Assembly (NCBI GenBank): GCA_905201505.1
Contig: CAJKOJ010000011.1
Span: 1 to 43,047, forward strand
Direction of reading: 5' to 3'
Source: an uncultured Eubacteriales bacterium
GTDB lineage: Bacteria; Bacillota; Clostridia; Lachnospirales; CAG-274
DNA: 43,047 nt
Shown here: positions 7,256-15,139 of the stretch, piece after piece
Layout of the letters: every line of letters begins with the position of its first letter
Position numbering within the stretch: the first letter of the stretch is position 1
Made by a program: the position numbers and the translations under genes
Notes under the pieces: generated by a model
The model's input: only the letters and a program-made list of their open reading frames with translations
What the model was told of the DNA's origin: nothing
Databases searched by the model: none

Positions 7256-8461
7256 TTAGTATATATATCCTGTAGGATTTGTATGCTGACCGTTAATTCT
7301 TACTTCAAAATGCAGGTGTACTCCTGTGGAGTATCCTGTTGTACCTGCACCTGATATAACCTGACCTCTTGATACCTGCTGTCCTACAGATACATATAAT
7401 ACATTATTATGTGCATAAAGTGTGGAATATCCGCCGCCGTGGTCAATAATTACACATTTGCCGTAGCCGCCTCTCCAGCCTGCGTAAATAACAGTACCGC
7501 TTTCTGCTGCAACAACATCTGTATTAAGGGTTGCTTTTAAATCAAGGCCTGTGTGGAATTCCTGCTTGCCGCTTATAGGGCTTCCTCTGTAACCATATCC
7601 TGAATTAGGCGAATAGCCCTGATACGCAGGTACCGGGTACTGGAAGTGTTTTCCATCTGAGTTATATACCTTGCCTGCATTTGCACTGTTTGATATTGTT
7701 GTGGACTGCTGTGCCGCTCTTGCTGCCTTTTGTGCTTCTTCGGCAGCTTTCTGAGCCTTTTGTATAAGAGCCTGAACATTTTTGTCCTGCTGTTCAAGGT
7801 CTGCAATCTGTGCTTCGTATGTAGCCGCATTGGAATCAAGCTGTTTAACTATAGCTGTTTTCTGTATAATTTTAGAATCTAATTCCTGCTGCTTTGTAAC
7901 CTGCTGAGCTTTTAAGTCTTCTATGGTTTTCTTATCGGCAGCAATTTCCGCTACATTTTCATTTATAATTCTTTCAGCTTCGGCATATTCTTTCAGAAGT
8001 TCGTTATCATGTGACATAAATCGATTAGCATATTCAACCCTTGTAAGAAAGTCTGAAAAACTGTCGGCACCTAATATAACTTCAAGATAACCTGAGTTTC
8101 CGTATTCGTACATAACACGTATTCTCTTTTTGAGGGTGTCATATTGGTCTTCTTTAACTTTTTTGGCCTCTTCAAGCTCCTTTTGTTTTGTCTGAAGTCT
8201 TGATGTTGTTTCTGAAAGTTTAGAGTTAAGCTGATTTAATTCTGCCTGTACAACTGCAAGTTCCTTGTCAAGTTTATTGACTTCTGACTGAGCAGTTTGC
8301 TTCTGTGACTGTGTTTCATTTAGCTTTTGCTGAGTTTGAGAAATCTGGTTTTTAAAAGCTGAACTTTTATCTTTCAATGAAGATACAGATTCCGCATGAA
8401 CACATACAGCTGAAAGAGACAGTAATAAGGACATTGTAAGTCCGATAAACTTTTTATTCAT
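7256..8461 (-). CDS. Secreted M23 peptidoglycan hydrolase, PcsB/CwlO/EnvC-like
   Basis: This 401-residue septal or side-wall hydrolase is probably controlled by the FtsEX pair encoded just upstream. A signal peptide (residues 1-23, ending AVCVHA) is followed by a long coiled coil (about 28-250, Gln/Lys/Glu-rich) and an Ala-rich linker. The C-terminal LytM/M23 domain has H303 and D307 in FHTGLDL, H351 in YAHNN, and H382/H384 in GVHLHFEVR. All zinc ligands and catalytic histidines are present, so unlike EnvC-type activators with a degenerate LytM domain it should be an active endopeptidase. ATG at 8461 is chosen because it begins the signal peptide. An upstream GTG at 8494 would add a charged, non-signal N-terminus. 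Confidence 0.9.
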   Translation of the reverse strand: MNKKFIGLTMSLLLSLSAVCVHAESVSSLKDKSSAFKNQISQTQQKLNETQSQKQTAQSEVNKLDKELAVVQAELNQLNSKLSETTSRLQTKQKELEEAKKVKEDQYDTLKKRIRVMYEYGNSGYLEVILGADSFSDFLTRVEYANRFMSHDNELLKEYAEAERIINENVAEIAADKKTIEDLKAQQVTKQQELDSKIIQKTAIVKQLDSNAATYEAQIADLEQQDKNVQALIQKAQKAAEEAQKAARAAQQSTTISNSANAGKVYNSDGKHFQYPVPAYQGYSPNSGYGYRGSPISGKQEFHTGLDLKATLNTDVVAAESGTVIYAGWRGGYGKCVIIDHGGGYSTLYAHNNVLYVSVGQQVSRGQVISGAGTTGYSTGVHLHFEVRINGQHTNPTGYIY

Positions 8462-8497
8462 AACATTTCTCACTTCTTCTGTTAATATTTGCACTAT

Positions 8498-8522
8498 ACA
8501 GCAATTATATGTAAATTGCTGT
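8498..8522 (-). other. Intercistronic hairpin between ftsX and the M23 gene
   Basis: Perfect 9-bp stem ACAGCAATT/AATTGCTGT with a 7-base loop and no T-tract. Its arm sequence is similar to the first hairpin after the hydrolase gene (GCAATTTA). Confidence 0.6.
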
Positions 8523-8533
8523 ACGGCATTAGA

Positions 8534-9775
8534 TTATACGTTAAGATGTTTTCTTATTGAACTGATACTTCCTATTGCACCGATAAGCATACCGACAATA
8601 AGGGCAATAGGTATAATTACAGTAAAAATATCCATTGCAGGTTTAAGCTGTGCAATACCTCTTAATACGGCGTAATCTGAATTAAAGAAGCCGTAAAGTT
8701 TAATATAGCCAAATGTACATAATATTGAAGGAATTATAGCTCCTATAATACCGATTATAACACCTTCAATAATAAACGGCCATCTTATAAACCAGTCTGT
8801 AGCACCTACATATTTCATAATGTTTATTTCATTTTTACGTATGAAAACAGTAAGCTTAATTGTATTCATAATAATACCTATTGATACAATACTCAAAATT
8901 GCTATAAGAACAACTGATACCAGTTTAAAGGCTGTATCAATAGTAATAAGTGTTTCTGTAAGCTGCTGTGCATGGCTTATAAGTTCAATTCCCTTGAATT
9001 GATAGTCTGCATCTCCAAGTTCTGGCTCTCCTGTATTAACAGGGGCTGACTGAGGCTGAGTAATAACCTCAGGTGTAGGCTCTGCAGATTTTGCCTGATT
9101 GGCAGGGTCAGCTGCCTCTGAATCTTTTGCACTTGTGTTAATGGAAGCAGCCTGAGTTGTCTGCATATTTGTTGTAGGTTCGTCGGCATATACAACATTT
9201 GAAAAAATACCTGCACTGTTTTCAGTGGCAGCCTGTGTTGCTGCTTCTGTTACAGGCTGAGATACAGTCTGTTCTTCAGCAGCGTCAGCAGCAGGAGTAT
9301 CTGCCTTTTCTATGCCTAAAATCTGTTCTTCAAAGTCCCATTGAAGCTGTTCTGCTTTTTTAATAAAGTTTTTCTGATATTTAATATCTTTAAGCTTTAT
9401 TTCAAGAGAACGGGGGAGAGGGTTGTCATCTTTTAACCCTTCTAATAAATCTGAAGTATACATTTCCTTTGCATCTTCAAGAGCTTCATCAGCTGATTTA
9501 AATGTAACGGTACTGACCTCCGGCATATTTTCTAACTGCACTATCAAAGCATCGACTTCTTCTTGTGTAGGTTTTTCACCAAGGAAAAGAGTAATGCCGA
9601 TTTCTGATTCTATTTGGTTAAGTATATAGTTTACATTTGTTATAATACACAAGGATAATATAACAATAAAAATACAGGCACTTACTATAACAATAGAGGC
9701 AAAACTCATCAGACCGTTTTTGAATATACCTTTTAAGCCTTGATTAATATAATATTTCCATGTTCTCAGCTTCAT
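8534..9775 (-). CDS. ftsX: Cell-division membrane protein FtsX with large extracellular insertion
   Basis: FtsX is the membrane partner of FtsE and transmits ATP-driven movement to a peptidoglycan hydrolase outside the cell. Here it has 413 residues against the usual 300 or so. TM1 is about 22-46. The extracellular loop 1 starts with a normal PLD-type core (ITLFLGEKPTQEEVDAL, PRSLEIKL). Then come about 100 low-complexity residues (157-256) rich in Ala, Thr, Gln, Glu and Pro, before TM2-TM4 (283-305, 335-360, 384-405). ATG at 9775 is preferred over the upstream TTG because it has AAGGTGG nearby and begins the typical MKLRTWKYYINQGLKGIFKN. It overlaps ftsE by 32 bp, so the two are translationally coupled. 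Confidence 0.93.
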   Translation of the reverse strand: MKLRTWKYYINQGLKGIFKNGLMSFASIVIVSACIFIVILSLCIITNVNYILNQIESEIGITLFLGEKPTQEEVDALIVQLENMPEVSTVTFKSADEALEDAKEMYTSDLLEGLKDDNPLPRSLEIKLKDIKYQKNFIKKAEQLQWDFEEQILGIEKADTPAADAAEEQTVSQPVTEAATQAATENSAGIFSNVVYADEPTTNMQTTQAASINTSAKDSEAADPANQAKSAEPTPEVITQPQSAPVNTGEPELGDADYQFKGIELISHAQQLTETLITIDTAFKLVSVVLIAILSIVSIGIIMNTIKLTVFIRKNEINIMKYVGATDWFIRWPFIIEGVIIGIIGAIIPSILCTFGYIKLYGFFNSDYAVLRGIAQLKPAMDIFTVIIPIALIVGMLIGAIGSISSIRKHLNV

Positions 9776-10451
9776 CGCTATATCCACCACCTTTGACGTC
9801 TCTAAGTACAACGCCTTTATTTATTGCGACAACTCGTTTTTGCATTTTGTCTACAATATCCTTTGCATGTGTAGAAATTACAACAGTTGTGCCGTTTCTG
9901 TTGATTTCCTGTATTAAGTCCATAATTTCCCATGCTGTATCAGGGTCAAGATTACCTGTAGGCTCATCAGCCAGGAGAATAGGAGGTCTGTTTATAATAG
10001 CTCTTGCAAGAGCTACTCTTTGCTGTTCGCCGCCTGAAAGCTGATTCGGATAAGCATTGATTTTTTTTGCAAGTCCGACCATAGCTAAAATCTGAGGTAC
10101 ATTTCTTCTAATAATTTTTGGATTTGTTTCAACTACCTGCATAGCAAAGGCAACATTTTCATAAACTGTCTTTGACGGCAAAAGTCTGAAATCCTGAAAA
10201 ACTACGCCTATCTTTCTTCTGAGATAAGGTATTTGGCGTCTTTTAAGGGTTGTAATGTCTGTACCGTTTACAATAATTTTGCCTTCTGTTGGTTCAACCT
10301 CTTTAAGTAAAAGGCGTATAAAAGTAGATTTACCTGAACCTGAGGAGCCTACGACAAATACAAATTCTCCTCTGTCGATCTGTAAATTCATATCACGCAG
10401 ACCTACAGCTCCGTTTTCGTAGACCTTAGTAACATTCTCCATTTTTATCAT
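9744..10451 (-). CDS. ftsE: Cell-division ATP-binding protein FtsE
   Basis: This 235-residue ABC ATPase sits on the cytoplasmic face of the division membrane and pairs with FtsX. The Walker A motif is GSSGSGKST (Lys41), with a Q-loop in VVFQDFRLLP, the signature LSGGEQQRVALARAI, and Walker B ILLADEPTGNLDP followed by the switch histidine in VISTHAKDI. The short N-terminus and the DFRLLPSKTVYENVAFAM stretch are characteristic of FtsE and separate it from LolD-type exporters. It lies 37 bp after the CdaR-type regulator and overlaps ftsX. ATG is preceded by AGGAAG. Confidence 0.96.
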   Translation of the reverse strand: MIKMENVTKVYENGAVGLRDMNLQIDRGEFVFVVGSSGSGKSTFIRLLLKEVEPTEGKIIVNGTDITTLKRRQIPYLRRKIGVVFQDFRLLPSKTVYENVAFAMQVVETNPKIIRRNVPQILAMVGLAKKINAYPNQLSGGEQQRVALARAIINRPPILLADEPTGNLDPDTAWEIMDLIQEINRNGTTVVISTHAKDIVDKMQKRVVAINKGVVLRDVKGGGYSDEAENMEILY

Positions 10452-10476
10452 AGAGATAAACTTCCTTTCCTAATGT

Positions 10477-10506
10477 GAAAACTATGTATTAATACATATA
10501 GTTTTC
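10477..10506 (-). other. Intercistronic hairpin between regulator and ftsE
   Basis: GAAAACTAT pairs with ATAGTTTTC and an inner GTAT with ATAC. A two-base AT bulge lies between the helices and the loop is only TA. It overlaps the last codons and stop of the regulator gene. No T-tract follows. Confidence 0.5.
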
Positions 10507-11580
10507 TCTGTAGTTTAAATATTTGCTGACCATAAGCATAATTTTGAATATAATTGCATCATCAAAATTTCTAAGGTCAAGTCCTGTCATCTTTTCAAGC
10601 TTGTCAAGTCTATAAACAAGTGTGTTTCTGTGAATATAAAGCTGACGTGAAGTCTCTGATACATTGAGGTTGTTCTCAAAGAATTTGTTAACTGTAATCA
10701 AAGTTTCCTCATCAAATTGGTCTATTGAAACACCATGCAAAACTTCATTGACAAACATTTTACACAATGAACCGTCAAGCTGGTATATAAGTCTGCCGAT
10801 ACCTAACTGTTCATAGTTTACAACATTTTTATTTTCCTCAAATATTTTGCCTACTTCAAGAGCAAGCTTTGCCTCCTTATAGGATAAGGATACATTTTTA
10901 AGATCGTTTACAGCTGTACCAATTGAAACGTATATATTGGTCATTGCTTCTGCTGTAAGTGTGTCATATATGCTCTTTGCTATTGCTTCTATCTCTTCTC
11001 TGCCGTCTTTTTCCTTGAGCTCTTTTACAAGAATAATACTTCTTTCATCAACTGCTGTAACAAAGTCTTTTTGCTTTGTAGGGAAAATACTCCTTACAAT
11101 TTCAACAACATTAAGGTCTTTGTCAATTTCTGTTTCAATAAGATATACTATTCTTCTTGCAGAGTTTTCAATGTGAAGCTTCTTTGCTCTGGAATAAATA
11201 TCGACGAGAAGAAGATTGTCAAGGAGTAAGTTTTTGATAAAATTATCTCTGTCATATCTTTCCTTGTAGGCTACAAGTAAGTTTTGAATCTGAAAAGCAG
11301 TCATTTTGCCTATACGGTAAGTTTCTTCATCATCGCCCTTTATTATAACAATATACTCAGCTGAGCCATTGTCAAATACTTTGAAATACTGATAGCCTTG
11401 TACCAGCTGGTTTTCAGCCGGGCTTGCAATGAATATGTCTGCACTGTCTATAGTGGTATTGACCATATCCTCCTCTGTAGTAGCTACAATTTTGCCTTCT
11501 CTTTCAGCAACACTTAATTCACGTCTTGTAATATTTTTAAGACCGTCAATTGTGCTCTGTAAAATCTGATTTGAAATCAT
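10489..11580 (-). CDS. CdaR/PucR-type transcriptional regulator
   Basis: This 363-residue cytoplasmic regulator ends in the PucR-type helix-turn-helix, with NKFFENNLNVSETSRQLYIH then RNTLVYRLDKLEKMTGLDLR at about 300-345. The middle (about 120-280) resembles the GGDEF-like regulatory domain of CdaR proteins (AKSIYDTL, IYVSIGTAVNDLKNVSLSYK). The ligand is unknown. ATG at 11580 is nine bases after AAGGAGG and is preferred over an ATG three bases from that site, and over an upstream start within the leader. It heads the operon with ftsE 37 bp downstream, so it may regulate its own operon or the divergent zapA operon. That is inference from position only. Confidence 0.8.
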   Translation of the reverse strand: MISNQILQSTIDGLKNITRRELSVAEREGKIVATTEEDMVNTTIDSADIFIASPAENQLVQGYQYFKVFDNGSAEYIVIIKGDDEETYRIGKMTAFQIQNLLVAYKERYDRDNFIKNLLLDNLLLVDIYSRAKKLHIENSARRIVYLIETEIDKDLNVVEIVRSIFPTKQKDFVTAVDERSIILVKELKEKDGREEIEAIAKSIYDTLTAEAMTNIYVSIGTAVNDLKNVSLSYKEAKLALEVGKIFEENKNVVNYEQLGIGRLIYQLDGSLCKMFVNEVLHGVSIDQFDEETLITVNKFFENNLNVSETSRQLYIHRNTLVYRLDKLEKMTGLDLRNFDDAIIFKIMLMVSKYLNYRENYMY

Positions 11581-11642
11581 CCCCATATTCCTCCTTTGAA
11601 TATATAAATATAAGTAAATATACAAATTGCAATATACACCTT

Positions 11643-11648
11643 ATTATA
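11643..11648 (-). promoter_or_regulatory. Candidate -10 of the regulator-ftsEX operon
   Basis: A perfect TATAAT on the minus strand sits 63 bp before the regulator start. The -35 17 bases upstream is weak (TTTTCA), which might indicate an activated promoter. Confidence 0.4.
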
Positions 11649-11779
11649 TTTTATAACAAATTAATTGAAAAATAAAGAGAAATCCAAAAAATTTTTATAT
11701 TTTTTGTTAAAATTTAATCTCTTTTTAATATTTTGTAAAGAAATTTTAATATGAGGTATGGTGCATTTGTGTCAAAATG

Positions 11780-11788
11780 TGTTATAAT
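11780..11788 (+). promoter_or_regulatory. Extended -10 promoter of the zapA operon
   Basis: TGTTATAAT (TG, one base, TATAAT) ends about 53 bp before zapA. No good -35 lies at the normal distance, as is common for extended -10 promoters. It points away from the regulator-ftsEX promoter, which lies about 130 bp to the left. Confidence 0.5.
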
Positions 11789-11841
11789 CATATCGTGGAT
11801 ATTATGTAACTTTATATAGATAACAAGCTGGAGGGATTGAA

Positions 11842-12792
11842 ATGGCAGAGGCTAAGAAAAAAATAGAGGTTGTAATCGGAGGACGAGCTTATAATCTTGC
11901 AGGTATTGAAAGTGAAGAATATATTGAAATGGTGGCTAAATACCTGGACAGCAAACTTAACGAGCTGAAGGCAAAGTCATCACCTAATATTGTGTATGAT
12001 GAAGCCTTTCCTGTTATATTGGCTCTTAATATTGCTGATGATTTGTTTAAAGAAAAAGAAAATAAAGCAAATACAAGTACTATAATTACAAAAGATAATG
12101 AAAGCAGTGTAGCGGCTGAACTTTCAAAAAGAGTAAATGAACAGATTAAAGAAATGACTGAGCTTAAAAACCAGTACAGCATTAAGGCAAATGACTACAA
12201 TTTGCTTTTAAATCAGTTTGAAGCAAAAAGCAAGGAAGTTGACGGATTAAAAGCAGCAGTTATAAACCGTGACGATATGATTGAAAAGCTTGAAAGAAAG
12301 TTAAATATGCTTAACGGTGATATGGATGAGTTAAAAGGAAAGCTTGATGAAAAATCACAGTACATAACTGATCTTAACGCTAAAATAAACAGTAAAAATC
12401 AGGAACTTAACCTTTTAAGCAAAAAGCTGAATGAAAAAAATGTTGCACTTAATGAACTTAATCAGAAAGCTGCTGAAAAAAATATAAAGCTGAACAGTGT
12501 AAATAAAGAAAGAGATGAACTGGCTGTTAAACTTAAAAATGCAAATAACAATATTAAGACACTTGAAGCAGAGTGTGAAAAAATTACAAAGGAAAATAAA
12601 GAGCTGATAAGTGAAAAGGAAAATCTCATTAAAGATGTTGCTTCTATAAAGGATCAGTTTGACACATTTAAAAGCAGTCTTGATATAAACAATGAAAACC
12701 AGTTGAAAGCTGCATTTGCAAAGGTAAAGGCTGAAAACATTGAACTGATGAGAAAGATAGAAAGCCTTGAATCAAAACTTGCAGATAAGTAA
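11842..12792 (+). CDS. zapA: ZapA-family division protein with long coiled-coil tail
   Basis: ZapA binds FtsZ and bundles its filaments at mid-cell. Residues 1-95 form the ZapA module: KIEVVIGGRAYNLAGIESEE, YIEMVAKYLDSKLNEL, then a helix with AFPVILALNIADDLFKEKE. Unlike the usual 85-130 residue protein, this one continues to residue 316 as an almost unbroken heptad-patterned coiled coil (about 105-316) rich in Lys, Glu, Leu and Asn. It contains near-repeats such as LNAKINSKNQELNLLSKKLN and LNEKNVALNELNQKAAEKN. A GGAGGG site precedes the ATG. It is followed 13 bp later by the U32 gene and begins a cell-envelope operon. Confidence 0.88.
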   Translation: MAEAKKKIEVVIGGRAYNLAGIESEEYIEMVAKYLDSKLNELKAKSSPNIVYDEAFPVILALNIADDLFKEKENKANTSTIITKDNESSVAAELSKRVNEQIKEMTELKNQYSIKANDYNLLLNQFEAKSKEVDGLKAAVINRDDMIEKLERKLNMLNGDMDELKGKLDEKSQYITDLNAKINSKNQELNLLSKKLNEKNVALNELNQKAAEKNIKLNSVNKERDELAVKLKNANNNIKTLEAECEKITKENKELISEKENLIKDVASIKDQFDTFKSSLDINNENQLKAAFAKVKAENIELMRKIESLESKLADK

Positions 12793-12805
12793 AAGGTGAT
12801 TTGTT

Positions 12806-15139
12806 ATGAAAAAACCGGAAATATTGGCACCGACAGGTACAAAAGAAAGTGTTGCAGCTGCCGTAAACGGCGGCTGTGACGCAATATATATAGGCGGAAA
12901 AGACTTTAACGCACGTCAATACGCATTAAACCCCTCTGACAGTGAGCTGAAGGATATAATAATTCTCTGCCATTTAAGAGGGGTTAAGGTGTTTATTACA
13001 CTTAATATTTTATATAAAGAAAATGAAATTCAGCAGGTGCTGGATTTTGTGAAAACTGTATATGATTTTGGTGCTGACGGACTTATAATACAGGATATTG
13101 GTATGTATTCACTTGTGAAAAAGTATTACCCCGATATTATGAGAAGTGCTTCCACTCAGATGTCTGTCCATAATACAGAAGGAGTAAGACTGTTAAGTGA
13201 GCTTGGGTACGGCAGAGTTGTGCTGGCAAGAGAACTGAGTATTGAAGAGGTTAATGAGATAAACAAAATAAAGGGCGATACACAAACGGAGGCTTTTGCC
13301 CACGGAGCTTTGTGTGTGTGTTACAGCGGCAGATGTCTTATGAGCAGCGTCATAGGACAAAGAAGCGGCAACAGGGGCAGGTGCGCTCAGCCTTGCAGAA
13401 TGGAATACACTTTTGTTAAAAATAATAAGGTTGTAAAAAGGGGGTGCATTCTTTCTCCTAAGGATATTTCTACAGTTGAGATTATAGACAAAATAGCTGA
13501 GACAGGTGTGGACAGTCTGAAAATTGAAGGAAGAATGAAAAGTCCCGAATATGTATACGAAGTTGTATCTCAATACAGAAAATACATTGATGAGGCGTGC
13601 AGCGGCAAAAAAATTGAAGTTAAAAACAAGGATATTAAAGAACTGACACAGATATTCAACAGAGGAGGATCTTCATCAAAAGGATATTATAACTGTTATT
13701 CAGGACAGGAAATGATGAGTGAATCACCTAAAAGCAGTGGTATTGAAATTGGAAAAGTAACAGAATATAACTATAAGAAAAAACTTTGCACAATTAAACT
13801 ATATGAAGCTGTTGCTCCGGGAGACGGTATTGAAATATGGGCTGAAAATCACATTGGAACAGGCATAAACAAAAGTGCAGATAAAGGTGATATAATAAGT
13901 GTAAATATCGAGGGGAAAATAAAAAAGGGTGACAGAGTTTTTAAGTCCTATGATAAGGTGCTTAATGACAAGCTGAAAAAAAGCTATCAGAAAATCACAA
14001 GAAAAACTGAAGTCAGAGTAAAGGCGAAAGTCGATACTGATGAAAGTTATATTGAATTTATTGACTACGGTATCAGAGTTATGGGAGAGAAAGCTGAAAG
14101 TGCACAAAACCAGCCAATGACCGGGGAAAATATTGCAGCCAGACTTTCAAAAACAGGCGACACTCCTTTTGAATTTGTAATTGAAGAGTGTATTGCAGGA
14201 GACAATATATATGTGCCTGTTTCTGTACTCAACAATTTGAGGCGTGAAGCCTGCGTCAGACTTGAGGAGTATATAATAAAGAAACACGAAAGAAAAAGTG
14301 AAAGAGCAGTATATATTACCGATACATTTGAAAAGTCTGACAAGGTATTGGTAACTGCAAGGGTAAGAACTGACGAACAGCTTAAGGCCTGTGTAAAAGC
14401 CGGTGTGAAAAGGATATACTGTGAACTTGATGTGGATATAGAAAGTGCTTATGAAATGTGCAGTAAAAACGGAATTGAAATGTATACAGCACTTCCGTAT
14501 ATTGCAAAGGGCGGCTGTCAAAGTATAATTGACAAATACAGTAAATGTGACGGCTATCTTATGAGAAGTTACGGCAAAATTGAAACAGATAAGAATATTG
14601 TGTCTGATTATACTCTTAATATTATGAACAGGGCTTCTATAAATGAGATGAGGAAAATATACGGGAATACAGTTACGCTTTCTACTGAACTTAATACTAA
14701 GGAAATTAAGCAGATTGCAGATAAAAACTGTGAAATAGTTGTCTATGGCAGACTGCCCCTTATGACTACACAGCAGTGCCCTGTGGGACTATATGAAGGC
14801 AATAAGGGAAAGGACAGATATTGTGCCTGCAAAAACAAAGATGCAGAGTATAAGTTTATTGACAGAACAAAAACAGAGTTCCCTATAATAAGGGATTGTG
14901 AGCAATGTGTCGCTTTTGTGCTGAATTCAGCCCCCATATATATTTTAAATAAAGCTGACGCTGTTTTAAAAACAGGTGCAGGCTTTATGCGTATGGAATT
15001 TACTGTTGAAAATTACGAAGATACATTCAATATTGCATCAGAACATATTAACGTCATAGAAAAAGGTAAAAAACCATCGGATATTAAAAGTATTCCGAAG
15101 GAAGCAACCGGAGGACATTTCAACAGAGGAGTGCTTTAA
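12806..15139 (+). CDS. U32-family protein, RlhA-like (DUF3656-type C-terminus)
   Basis: A 777-residue cytoplasmic protein. The N-terminal TIM-barrel-like half begins KKPEILAPTGTKESVAAAVN. At about residues 161-200 it carries the U32 signature EAFAHGALCVCYSGRCLMS followed by GNRGRCAQPC, whose cysteines hold an iron-sulfur cluster in characterised members. RlhA (23S rRNA C2501 hydroxylation) and TrhP (tRNA wobble uridine hydroxylation) use this fold with prephenate. The long C-terminal part is closest in layout to RlhA-type proteins with DUF3656. Whether the target here is rRNA or tRNA cannot be decided. It sits between zapA and the SEDS gene. The next ATG follows its stop directly. Confidence 0.82.
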   Translation: MKKPEILAPTGTKESVAAAVNGGCDAIYIGGKDFNARQYALNPSDSELKDIIILCHLRGVKVFITLNILYKENEIQQVLDFVKTVYDFGADGLIIQDIGMYSLVKKYYPDIMRSASTQMSVHNTEGVRLLSELGYGRVVLARELSIEEVNEINKIKGDTQTEAFAHGALCVCYSGRCLMSSVIGQRSGNRGRCAQPCRMEYTFVKNNKVVKRGCILSPKDISTVEIIDKIAETGVDSLKIEGRMKSPEYVYEVVSQYRKYIDEACSGKKIEVKNKDIKELTQIFNRGGSSSKGYYNCYSGQEMMSESPKSSGIEIGKVTEYNYKKKLCTIKLYEAVAPGDGIEIWAENHIGTGINKSADKGDIISVNIEGKIKKGDRVFKSYDKVLNDKLKKSYQKITRKTEVRVKAKVDTDESYIEFIDYGIRVMGEKAESAQNQPMTGENIAARLSKTGDTPFEFVIEECIAGDNIYVPVSVLNNLRREACVRLEEYIIKKHERKSERAVYITDTFEKSDKVLVTARVRTDEQLKACVKAGVKRIYCELDVDIESAYEMCSKNGIEMYTALPYIAKGGCQSIIDKYSKCDGYLMRSYGKIETDKNIVSDYTLNIMNRASINEMRKIYGNTVTLSTELNTKEIKQIADKNCEIVVYGRLPLMTTQQCPVGLYEGNKGKDRYCACKNKDAEYKFIDRTKTEFPIIRDCEQCVAFVLNSAPIYILNKADAVLKTGAGFMRMEFTVENYEDTFNIASEHINVIEKGKKPSDIKSIPKEATGGHFNRGVL

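Noticed and set aside
13193..14521. Several minus-strand ORFs of 90-126 codons opposite the U32 gene
   Set aside because: These are reverse-frame shadows of a gene with clear U32 motifs over its whole length. The composition is not protein-like.
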